From NCBI GenBank assembly GCA_949948745.1, contig CATLHA010000006.1, forward strand, positions 1 to 64,000: DNA of 64,000 nucleotides, written 5' to 3'. Positions 29,104-38,100 of the stretch are shown in pieces. Source of the DNA: an uncultured Caryophanales bacterium. Lineage in GTDB: Bacteria > Bacillota_I > Bacilli_A > RF39 > UBA660. Position numbers and translations under genes: made by a program. The number at the start of each line of letters is the position of its first letter. The stretch's first letter is position 1. Under the pieces are notes generated by a model. The model searched no databases. It was not told the DNA's origin and saw nothing but the letters and a program-made list of their open reading frames with translations.

Positions 29104-30505
29104 AACAACTGCTGGAGTTGAGGTTCACTGTGAATTAAAAACAAATTCGAAGATGTTTTCAGATTCTATCAACAATTATGGTGGAATGGCTAATGTAAAT
29201 ATTAGTGAAATTGATTTTGCATTACCCGGAATTTTACCTTGTGTGAACGAATATGGAATTCGTTTAGGATTAAAAGCTGCTATGGTTTTAAATTGTACGA
29301 TAAACAAAACTGTTGTTTTTGATAGAAAAAATTATTTTTATCCAGATTTACCAAAAGGGTACCAAATTACTCAAGCTAGAAATCCAATTGGTATCAATGG
29401 ATATGTAGAAATTGAAGTAGATGGGAAAACGAAAAAAATTGGAATTCATGATATTCATATTGAAGAAGATACTTGTAAGAGTTCTCATTATAAAGATACT
29501 TCTTATTTAGATTTTAATCGTAATGGGGTTCCATTAATTGAAATTGTTTCAGAGCCAGACTTAAATTCCGCAGAAGAAACAAGATTATATCTTGAAAAAT
29601 TAAGAGAAATACTTCTTTATGCTAATATTTCAGATTGTAAGATTGAAGAAGGTAGTATGAGATGTGATGTCAATGTTTCTGTGTCTAAAACGGAAGAGCT
29701 TGGAACACGTACAGAGACTAAAAACGTTGGTTCTATTAGTAATGCAGGTACTGTTGTTGAGGTAGAAGCAAAAAGACAAATTGAAGAGTTAGAAAAAGGA
29801 AATAAAATTCAAGAAGAAACAAGAAGATATGATGAAAAAGAAAATAAAACTGTCTTGATGCGTGTCAAGGAAACTGGAAATGATTATCGCTATTTTCCAG
29901 AACCAGATATTCCTTCTTTTGAACTTGATGATGAATTACTTGAAGAAGTACGTCATAGTATTGAAGTGTTACCAGATGATAGAAGAAAAATTTATATAGA
30001 AAAGGGAATTTCTAAAATTAATGCAGATAAATTGATTCAAAACAAACAATTAAGTGATTATTTGCTTGGTTTAGAAGATATTGATTTGGTAATTGCTAGT
30101 AATTTGTTACTTGGGGATATTTCTGCATATTTAAATAAAAAGGAAATCTTATTAAAAGAGACAAGATTAACTCATGATAAATTCAGAGAATTAGTTGAAA
30201 AATTATCAAAACAGGAGATTACAAATAAAGTATTTAAAGATATTCTTGCTGATTTAATGGAAACTGAAAAAAATGTTTCTGAGATTATTTCTTCTAAAGG
30301 AATTGAAACAATTAGTGATGAGAATGCCCTTTTAGAAATTGTGAATAAAATAATTGAAGAAAATGAAGAAAGTGTTCATGATTATAAATCAGGCCATGAT
30401 CGCGCTATTAAATATTTGATGGGTCAGATTATGAAAGAAACAAAAGGAAAAGCAAATCCTGCTTTGGTAAATCAATTGTTGATTTCTAAGTTACAAAATA
30501 GATAA
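29090..30505 (+). CDS. gatB: Aspartyl/glutamyl-tRNA amidotransferase subunit B
   Basis: The kinase/transamidase subunit that activates Glu/Asp on tRNA and amidates it. It has 471 residues; TAGVEVHCELKTNSKMFS at the start, DFNRNGVPLIEIVSEPD and MRCDVNVSV are family signatures, and a YqeY-like C-terminal tRNA-binding tail is present. A GGAGG site lies before the ATG. It completes GatCAB, implying that the organism makes Gln-tRNA or Asn-tRNA indirectly. Confidence 0.97.
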   Translation: MSEYKTTAGVEVHCELKTNSKMFSDSINNYGGMANVNISEIDFALPGILPCVNEYGIRLGLKAAMVLNCTINKTVVFDRKNYFYPDLPKGYQITQARNPIGINGYVEIEVDGKTKKIGIHDIHIEEDTCKSSHYKDTSYLDFNRNGVPLIEIVSEPDLNSAEETRLYLEKLREILLYANISDCKIEEGSMRCDVNVSVSKTEELGTRTETKNVGSISNAGTVVEVEAKRQIEELEKGNKIQEETRRYDEKENKTVLMRVKETGNDYRYFPEPDIPSFELDDELLEEVRHSIEVLPDDRRKIYIEKGISKINADKLIQNKQLSDYLLGLEDIDLVIASNLLLGDISAYLNKKEILLKETRLTHDKFRELVEKLSKQEITNKVFKDILADLMETEKNVSEIISSKGIETISDENALLEIVNKIIEENEESVHDYKSGHDRAIKYLMGQIMKETKGKANPALVNQLLISKLQNR

Positions 30506-30510
30506 TTCAT

Positions 30511-30539
30511 TTGCGTAAGTAAAAAACTTATTGTATAAT
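30511..30539 (+). promoter_or_regulatory. Promoter upstream of the sensor gene pair
   Basis: TTGCGT (30511-30516) and TATAAT (30534-30539) with a 17-base spacer, between gatB and the next gene. Confidence 0.6.
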
Positions 30540-30569
30540 TTTACTATAATCAAAGGAGTTGGATGGAAT

Positions 30570-31043
30570 ATGATAAAACTATTAAAAAAGAATAAGTTTA
30601 CAATTATTGTCGTTGTTCTTTTTGTAGGTTGTATGTTTGGTGTTTCTGTTTTAAAAGACTTGTTTTTTCCAAATGAAGGAAAGGCAATTTATGGGGAACG
30701 TTTGGTTGGAAAAGTCGAAGTAAAAAAGGAAACTTATGATCAGTTAAAAGAAAAAGTACAAAGTAATGAAAAAGTCGAAAGTGTTGATGTTAGAGAAAGT
30801 GGTAGACTTATTAATATTACAGTTACTGTTTTGAATGATACCTCATTAGAAGATGCAAAAGCAGTGACTAATGGAATAACCGATTTATTTACAGATAGTC
30901 AAAAAGGATATTATGACTTTCAAGTATTTGTAAAGAAAACAGATGCAAATGAAAATAATTTTCCGATTATTGGATATAAGCATCATAATAATTCTGATTT
31001 TGTTTGGACTCATGATAGAGAAAAAACAGATATTAGTAGTTAG
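30570..31043 (+). CDS. Single-pass membrane protein with extracytoplasmic domain
   Basis: An unrecognised 157-residue protein: a basic head (MIKLLKKNK), a membrane segment (about 9-30), and a 120-residue external domain. ATG 30570 is in frame with AAAGGAG 11 bases upstream. The stop is 12 bases before the GGDEF sensor start, so it may act with that sensor. Confidence 0.65.
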   Translation: MIKLLKKNKFTIIVVVLFVGCMFGVSVLKDLFFPNEGKAIYGERLVGKVEVKKETYDQLKEKVQSNEKVESVDVRESGRLINITVTVLNDTSLEDAKAVTNGITDLFTDSQKGYYDFQVFVKKTDANENNFPIIGYKHHNNSDFVWTHDREKTDISS

Positions 31044-31055
31044 AAGGTGTACTTT

Positions 31056-33089
31056 GTGAAAAAAAAGTTAATTTTTATTTTACCTATAGTAATTGCAATT
31101 ATAGTTTTTGTTGGTGTTTATTATTATTTTAATTATAAAGATGACAAAACAAATCTTACTATTAGTGAAAAAAATTGGATTAATTCTCATAGTGAAATAA
31201 AATATGATTTAGATATTGTTAATGATATTCCAGTTTATTCTATGGATGGATCTGGAGTTGTATTTGAATTTATTAAGAGTTTTGAAGCGAATACTGAACT
31301 AAAATTTACAAAAATTCCATATCCTAAAAGTCAACAATCTACTGGAACAGGATTGCGTTTTAGAATCTTAGATAATGATACAAAGTTAACAAATAAAGAT
31401 TTACTTGTATTTGAGGATGGTTATGTTGCTCTTAGTACAGGCAAAGTTCGTTATAACAGTATTTTAGACTTTAAGGGAAAAGTAATTGGAGTTTTTTCAT
31501 CAGACGTTGGAGAACTTAGTTATTACTTAAAAACAGCTACTGGTACTACTTATAAAACATATGATAGTGTTGAAACTATGATGGCTGATTTGGATAATGG
31601 TACAGTAGAGCTAATTATTTTACCACAAATTATTTATTTAGATCAGACAGTTTTAAGTAATCAATATCATATTAATTATTATTTTACAGAAATATCTAAA
31701 AAATTAGTTTTAACATTATCTGATGATAATCAAGAATTAAATCGTATAGTTCGTAAATATTATGAAAAATGGAGAAAAGACAATTATATTATTTCTTATA
31801 ATAAGGAATATTTAGATTACTATGCTTCTAAGAATGGACTTAATGATAAAACAAAGGCAGATTTGGTATCTAAGTCTTATGTATATGGTTATGTAGAAAA
31901 TGCTCCATATGAAGTTAATATTGATAATGTTCCAAAAGGAATTGCTAGTGAATATGTTGCTAGGATGCAACGTCTAACTGGAATTGACTTTACATATAAA
32001 AAATATAAGACAGTAGAAGAATTAAAGAGAGCTATTGGTCTTGGCGAAGTAGATATTTACTTTAATTCATTCGGATATAATAGTAGTGAATATACAGCTA
32101 CAGTTTCTCCTATGATAGAAGAATATGTAGTTTTGGGTACAGTTAAAGATGGTACTATTATTAAAACTTTTGAAAGTTTGAAAAATAGAGATGTACGTAT
32201 GTTAAAAGATAGTTTACTTACGAAGTATTTCGTTGAAAACAGTAAAGCGAATATTAAGGAAGTTTCGTCTATTGATCAATTAACAAAAGATAATGAATTA
32301 ATTATTGTTGATAAAGAAATTTATAATTATTATAAAAATAATAAGTTTTCTAAATATGAGGTTTTATATTCAGATATGATGAATAATGATTATTCTTTTA
32401 TGATTAGTAATCAAGATTCCGAATTTTACGATTTATTTAATTATATTATTTCAACAAATTCATATTATAATTATAGAATTAATGGTTTAAATTCTTTAGA
32501 TTTATCCCTTGTTGAAAGAACAAGTTTTGAAGAATTATATTTAATAGTATTAGGTGTTGTATTATTACCAATTCTAATTATTTTTGCAGTGTGCATTTTC
32601 TTTAAACGTAAGAAAAAGATTACAGAAGTGAAAAAAGAAGATCGTCGTAAATATACTGATATGTTAACTTCTTTGAAGAATCGTAATTATTTGAATCATA
32701 ATATGGAATTATGGGAAGAAAGTCAGGTATATCCACAAACTGTGATTATTGTTGATTTGAATAATGTTAAATACGTTAATGATAATTATGGTCATGAGGC
32801 AGGAGATCAATTGATTATTTCTGCAGCATCTATTTTAGTAAATACTCAACTTGAAAATAGTGAAATCATTCGTACTGATGGAAATGAGTTTTTAATTTAT
32901 TTAGTTGGTTATAGTGAAAAACAAGTAGAGACTTATTGTAAGAAATTAACAAAGGAAATGAAAAATTTGCCACATGAATTTGGTGCGGCAGTTGGATATA
33001 GTATGATTGTTGATGATATTAAAACCATCGACGATGCGATTAATGAGGCAACACTTGATATGATGACAACAAAGGAAAAGACAAAATAG
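31056..33089 (+). CDS. Venus-flytrap sensor with GGDEF-like output domain
   Basis: A 677-residue membrane sensor. After an N-terminal membrane anchor come two tandem periplasmic-binding-protein-like modules (about 35-240 and 265-470; the first opens LTISEKNWINSH, as in BvgS-type sensors), a second membrane segment (about 490-512) and a GGDEF-fold domain (LTSLKNRNYLNH ... DLNNVKYVNDNYGHEAGD). The signature GGDEF is changed to DGNEF (in RTDGNEF), losing the first Gly and the metal-binding Asp, so cyclic-di-GMP synthesis is doubtful. It starts at GTG 31056 behind AAGGTG. It probably senses a small ligand outside the cell; the output may be regulatory rather than enzymatic. Confidence 0.82.
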   Translation: MKKKLIFILPIVIAIIVFVGVYYYFNYKDDKTNLTISEKNWINSHSEIKYDLDIVNDIPVYSMDGSGVVFEFIKSFEANTELKFTKIPYPKSQQSTGTGLRFRILDNDTKLTNKDLLVFEDGYVALSTGKVRYNSILDFKGKVIGVFSSDVGELSYYLKTATGTTYKTYDSVETMMADLDNGTVELIILPQIIYLDQTVLSNQYHINYYFTEISKKLVLTLSDDNQELNRIVRKYYEKWRKDNYIISYNKEYLDYYASKNGLNDKTKADLVSKSYVYGYVENAPYEVNIDNVPKGIASEYVARMQRLTGIDFTYKKYKTVEELKRAIGLGEVDIYFNSFGYNSSEYTATVSPMIEEYVVLGTVKDGTIIKTFESLKNRDVRMLKDSLLTKYFVENSKANIKEVSSIDQLTKDNELIIVDKEIYNYYKNNKFSKYEVLYSDMMNNDYSFMISNQDSEFYDLFNYIISTNSYYNYRINGLNSLDLSLVERTSFEELYLIVLGVVLLPILIIFAVCIFFKRKKKITEVKKEDRRKYTDMLTSLKNRNYLNHNMELWEESQVYPQTVIIVDLNNVKYVNDNYGHEAGDQLIISAASILVNTQLENSEIIRTDGNEFLIYLVGYSEKQVETYCKKLTKEMKNLPHEFGAAVGYSMIVDDIKTIDDAINEATLDMMTTKEKTK

Positions 33090-33103
33090 GAAATGTGATA
33101 TTC

Positions 33104-33976
33104 ATGAAAAAAAAGATAAAAAGATTTTTTCGAAAACTTATGAAAGTTGTTAAAAAGCCAGAAATGAGAATATTACCAGGTCAACTGGCTTTTTTTCTTG
33201 TTTTATCTATTATTCCATTGGCAGCTTTAATTGCGGTAATTGCTGCACAGTTTTCTATTTCAATTGATTCTTTAATTGAACTAGTAAATAAGACAGTGCC
33301 TAGTGATGCTGCAGAGATTATTTCACAGGCAATTGGTGGAAAAAATTTAAATTTTAACATTACAATTTTCTATATTTCAGCTTTTATTCTTGCATCTAAC
33401 GGTCCATATTCTATGATTATTGGTTCTAATATGTTATATAAGGTTGATGATGCGGAATATTTTGTTGGTAGAATTAAAGCATTATTTATGACTGTTATAT
33501 TAGTATTTTTGTTTTGCTTTATGCTACTCGTTCCAGTTTTTGGAGATAGTATTGTCGGTATTATTTCTCAATATATAGAAATAGGTTATATTAATAAGGT
33601 TGTTCGTATTTCATACTCTATTTTAAAATATCCAATTACTTTGTTTTTTATATTTTTTTGTATTAAAATTCTTTATACGATTGCTCCTGATAAGAAAATA
33701 TCTTCAAAATCTACGACATCAGGTGCTTTGTTTACGACAATCGTTTGGGTAATATCAACAGAAATATATTCCTTTTATGTAGAGGTTTTTGCACAATATA
33801 ACTTACTTTATGGAAGTATTGCTAATTTGATTATTTTATTACTATGGGTTTATTTGCTTTCTTATATATTTGTTCTTGGGATGGCAATAAATTCTAGTAG
33901 TGAAATAAAGCCTAATCGTATTGAAGATACTCTTACAGAGTTAGATAAAATTAGTGAAATCGCAGATAAAATTTAA
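33104..33976 (+). CDS. YihY/UPF0761 family membrane protein
   Basis: A 290-residue inner-membrane protein with about six membrane segments. The family's conserved opening GQLAFFLVLSIIPLAAL (about residue 25) and the internal SNGPYSMIIGSNMLYKV match the YihY/BrkB (formerly RNase BN) family, whose function is not settled. The start codon follows the GGDEF gene by 14 bases. Confidence 0.82.
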   Translation: MKKKIKRFFRKLMKVVKKPEMRILPGQLAFFLVLSIIPLAALIAVIAAQFSISIDSLIELVNKTVPSDAAEIISQAIGGKNLNFNITIFYISAFILASNGPYSMIIGSNMLYKVDDAEYFVGRIKALFMTVILVFLFCFMLLVPVFGDSIVGIISQYIEIGYINKVVRISYSILKYPITLFFIFFCIKILYTIAPDKKISSKSTTSGALFTTIVWVISTEIYSFYVEVFAQYNLLYGSIANLIILLLWVYLLSYIFVLGMAINSSSEIKPNRIEDTLTELDKISEIADKI

Positions 33977-34014
33977 AATAGGAACTAAAATGGGCTTGGA
34001 ATATAATTTATTTG

Positions 34015-34043
34015 TTGACTGGGTCTATTTTTATCTTTATAAT
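34015..34043 (+). promoter_or_regulatory. Sigma-A promoter of the TPR gene
   Basis: TTGACT (34015-34020), a 17-base spacer, and a perfect TATAAT (34038-34043), 22 bases before the ATG. Confidence 0.75.
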
Positions 34044-34065
34044 AGGGAGACAAAGGAGAAGAAGT

Positions 34066-34959
34066 ATGAATAATAAACTAAATAATATGATTCAAAGGTT
34101 TTTATCAAATACAGATGCAAAAGATGAAGATGAATTAAATGAAAAACTACAGGAATTTTTGGAAAAGTATAATAATGGTGAAGTTGAGTATGAAAATACA
34201 GAATTAGATGATGCTTATGAACTATTAGAAAAGGCAGAAAATGCAAGAAGTAAAAAACAAGCAATTAAGTATGCAAAAGAAGCATATGAACTTTGTCCTG
34301 CTTGCTTTGAATCTATTTTATTTCAACAAAATCTGGAAGAGAATTCTTTAAAGAGAGATGAGCTTCTTGATGAGGGTTTAAAAATAGAAAAGGAAAGATT
34401 GGAAAAAGAAGGCTTTTTTAGTAAAAAGAATATTGGACAGTTTTATAGTATTTTTGAAACACGTCCTTATATTAGGGGGTTATATACCAAAGTTTGCAAT
34501 TTGGTAAATGCAGGTAAATTAACTCAAGCAAGAGATTTATGTAAGGAAATTTTGAGACTTAATGAACTTGATAATATTGGTTCTAGATATATGTTAATGG
34601 CAATTTATGCAATGCTTGAAGATGAACAAGAAACATTAAAATTATCTAGAAAATACCCAGAAAATAATCTAGAAATGTTATTCCCATTATTTGCTTTATA
34701 TTATAAATTGGGTAAAGAAGAAAAGGCTATTTTATATTTACATCGAATCAATGAGCAAAATCCATATTTTTTAAAGTTTTTCAATCATACGATAAAAGAA
34801 AAAGAATTGGAAGAGGCTTCTCGTGGTTATTATAGTCATGGGGATGTATCAGAAATTGTTATGTATGTTACAAATTATAATTTCTTATTATTTTCTATGA
34901 GAGATATTGAAGATTTTGTATTAGAACATAGTAAAAAAGTTAAAAAGGGGAAAAAATAA
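34066..34959 (+). CDS. TPR-repeat protein
   Basis: A 297-residue soluble, helical protein with tetratricopeptide-like repeats: AIKYAKEAYELCPACFESIL (about 66-85), a central pair with ARDLCKEILRLNELDNIGSR, and ALYYKLGKEEKAILYLHRI. The overall arrangement resembles the ST7-type TPR family. It probably mediates protein-protein contact. AAGGAGAAG precedes the ATG and it has its own promoter and terminator. Confidence 0.75.
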   Translation: MNNKLNNMIQRFLSNTDAKDEDELNEKLQEFLEKYNNGEVEYENTELDDAYELLEKAENARSKKQAIKYAKEAYELCPACFESILFQQNLEENSLKRDELLDEGLKIEKERLEKEGFFSKKNIGQFYSIFETRPYIRGLYTKVCNLVNAGKLTQARDLCKEILRLNELDNIGSRYMLMAIYAMLEDEQETLKLSRKYPENNLEMLFPLFALYYKLGKEEKAILYLHRINEQNPYFLKFFNHTIKEKELEEASRGYYSHGDVSEIVMYVTNYNFLLFSMRDIEDFVLEHSKKVKKGKK

Positions 34960-34987
34960 GATACGAGTAAAATTTTATCAGTACATA

Positions 34988-35016
34988 GTACATGTTTTTA
35001 TAACATGTACTTTTTT
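34988..35016 (+). terminator. Terminator after the TPR gene
   Basis: GTACATGTT / AACATGTAC form a perfect 9-bp stem followed by T6. Confidence 0.8.
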
Positions 35017-35036
35017 GAGTTTACAAGAAGTTAATA

Positions 35037-35067
35037 TTGCAAAATTCGCCTGGGGGGGGGGTATAAT
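35037..35067 (+). promoter_or_regulatory. Promoter with homopolymeric G tract, upstream of the LPXTG gene
   Basis: A TTGCAA -35 (35037-35042) and perfect TATAAT -10 (35062-35067) are separated by 19 bases, of which the last ten are all G and abut the -10. Loss of two G would give the optimal 17-base spacer. The arrangement is that of slipped-strand phase-variable promoters. The -35 is a modest match (4 of 6). Confidence 0.7.
35052..35061 (+). repeat. G10 homopolymer
   Basis: Ten consecutive G in a genome of about 30 % GC. I saw no other G or C run of comparable length in the window. It lies within the promoter spacer of the giant surface-protein gene. Confidence 0.95.
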
Positions 35068-35102
35068 ATTAATTATAAGGTAGGATGGGAGACTAGAAAA
35101 GG

Positions 35103-38100
35103 ATGGATAGTATTTTGAAAAACTCAAAAACAATACTAAAAGAACATCGTGAAATATTTTTAGTGTGTATTGGAATTTTAATGATAGGAACAGGACTATT
35201 ATTCTATCCATCAAGAGCAGATCCATCTTCTACATTAGCCTTAGGAAATATTAAAGAAACTTTAGAATCTGATGAAGCTTATATAGAACAAGCAAGTATG
35301 GTAGATGATCTTGAAACAGAATCTAAAACAAAGATTACTACAGGAAGTGCTCCATTTGATACAGAATATGGGGAGGAAATAGGAGTAGAATTAAATCCAG
35401 GTGATGATAACAGTCCTAAAAATAGTATTGTTCGTACTTTTGATATTGTAGATTATACAGTAAATTTTACGACAAAGACACAAAGTAATAGTGAAGCAGT
35501 AGCTTTCAAAAATGGGAAAATCTATTTTGAATTTGTTTTACCTTATAGTAGTGAAGAAGCTATTTTTGAAACAGATAAAATGGGATGGTTAGAGAGTAAA
35601 ACAGAAGTAACTTATAAAATACAGGAATTTGATCATGCAAATAGTGATGGAAGTATCTCTAAATGGCAAGTATTAAAGGGAAGTTTTAGAATTGTACCAA
35701 CCGTAGGAGAAGAGACATCAATAGGAAATCATTATAGAGAATTGAATGTATGTATTCGGGTATTAGCATTAAAGAATGGGGAAGAGGTACAACCATACTT
35801 TACTTTCTGGTTACAAGGAAATGATGTATTTCAAGGACAAGATTTTTCTTCTTCAGTAGAAACATGGTACAATGATACATCTTTAATTACATTTAGTAAT
35901 AATAAATGTCAGACACATAAAGATGAAAATGGAGAAGGAATCAAAGAATATAAAACAATTATTCCACCAGAAGTAACAGTAACAGGGGCTCCTAGGTATA
36001 ATATTGATGTGATTAACGGACATTCCTCAGTTAATCAAAAATTAGGAATCTTTGATTTCTCTACAGGAAATGAGGATGCAGCAAATAAAGATAAAGGACT
36101 AGTTACAGGAAGAATGGCAGCTTTTGGAATTCGAATTGAACTTATTGGCAAGACGAAAGAACATGGATTAAGAGGAGTAGAATTACCAAGTGGTGAAATT
36201 ACTTTTGATTTAGAACTATCGACTACCTATAATGGAAAGGATGTATCTAATGATTATAAGACTTTATTATATAGTTTAGATAGTAATAATAACAATAATA
36301 CAAAACAAGATGGTAGGCGTATCAGTACGCAGCATTTATCACTTCCTAATCTTCCACATAATAAAACAACTTCCTTATCATATGAGTATACGAAATGTTA
36401 TGATAGTGGAAATTGGAGTTATGCTATAGAAGAAAATGTTATTCATGTTCAAATTAAAGATTATAAAATAAATCTGAAGCAATTACCGTATGGATTAGCT
36501 GTGAATGGCTCTCCTAATATATATACTTATTATAATCCGAATGAAATATTTAATTATTGGGATATTCAACAAGCTGTATTTTCAACGGGACAGATGTGGA
36601 TAGTACAGGACTTTTTTAATTCAAATGTGAATTCTCAATACTATAATCAAAAAATAGATGAACAATATGGTGAATCAGGATTTAAAGTAACTCTAAAACA
36701 AAAGAATTTTAAATTTTCTAATTCTAATAAAGATATTATTTTTAATAATCAAGTAGTTCAAGATTTATCCTTAGAAAGAAAAGGAAAATTTGAATCAACT
36801 TTGAATTTTACTAAATATAACGCAAACAGTTATAAAGATTTGCTAATAGAAAATGCTGGTGATAACGGTAAAGATGTTCAAATTGCTGGAGAAAAGTTAG
36901 GATTCTATGTGTCATCTTCTCATAATCAAGCAGAAGGACTAAATACTGGTGTTGCCGTAGATTATTTGTCTAAGTGGGATGATATTTTTTTTGATCCAGA
37001 GCGTGTCGTTTCTAATAGTTATATTGTAAAATATTTGTGGGGTGCAAAATCTGATAAAACAGGATGGAATCATTATGGGTTGAAACCAGATGAAGATGGG
37101 TATGATCAGGAGATGAAAAATGCCACAGCTGATGATTTAATTTATTTTGAGTCGTTAGAACAATTAAAGAATGAAGGATATATTCCAGTAGCATTATTAG
37201 AAGAAAGACGTTTTTTGATGTCTACATCATTTAATCTTTTTACTAGTTATATTTATGGAACAGTAAAAAAAGATTGTCCTACTGGGTATACTTATATGAT
37301 CACTTATACAACTCGGGGATGGAATAAAGATAATGTTAAAGATTTAGTGGCTGAGGCAAATGGAATAGAAATTACTAGTCCAGCTGATTATGGAAAAATT
37401 ACTGATGTTATGTATGATACTTATGCTAAAAATAATATACCTTCTCGAAGTGATTCTAGTGTTACAAGTTATGATTCTTATCCTGACTCTTTTAGTGTCC
37501 GTGATGCTATTACATATTCTAGTATAAAAAATTATCAAAAGGCAAAATATAACGAAAGTGGATATGTTTCTGGTAGTACTGGAACAGATGGCGGTGACTC
37601 CTGTTATGTAGCTGATCACTTTATGAATGTTTCAATGTCTACTTCTCAATCAGGATCTAATTCAGATGGTTCTAAAAGAGTTTATGATATGGATGAAAGT
37701 CAAAGAATTGTTGACTATGTAATTCGCCCTTCCATTGTAACTGGATATACCAAGGATGAAAATAAGAAAGACATTACGACTGTAACTGTAGAAGCTACTT
37801 TAGTAAAAGGACTAACTTATATTGAAGGAAGTTCTTATCTAGGAGGAACTTATACAGAATCTAATCGTGGACAAGGTAATATTACTGGTGGAAAAAGTGT
37901 ACAGCCAATTCTTATTTCTAATAGTGATGGAACAACAACTTTAAGGTGGGTATTAGAAAATATAGAATATGTGATGGATAAAGAAGTATTGTTAGATAAT
38001 ATCTATTATTCATGTCAGATAGGAAACTTAAGTAGTGAAGAATTAGATGTTAAGAACGGACAGTTAATTGATACCGTTGTAAAAATTAAGAGTACTTCTG

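Noticed and set aside
31056-33089. Active diguanylate cyclase
   Set aside because: The motif reads DGNEF, so activity cannot be assumed; annotated as GGDEF-like only.
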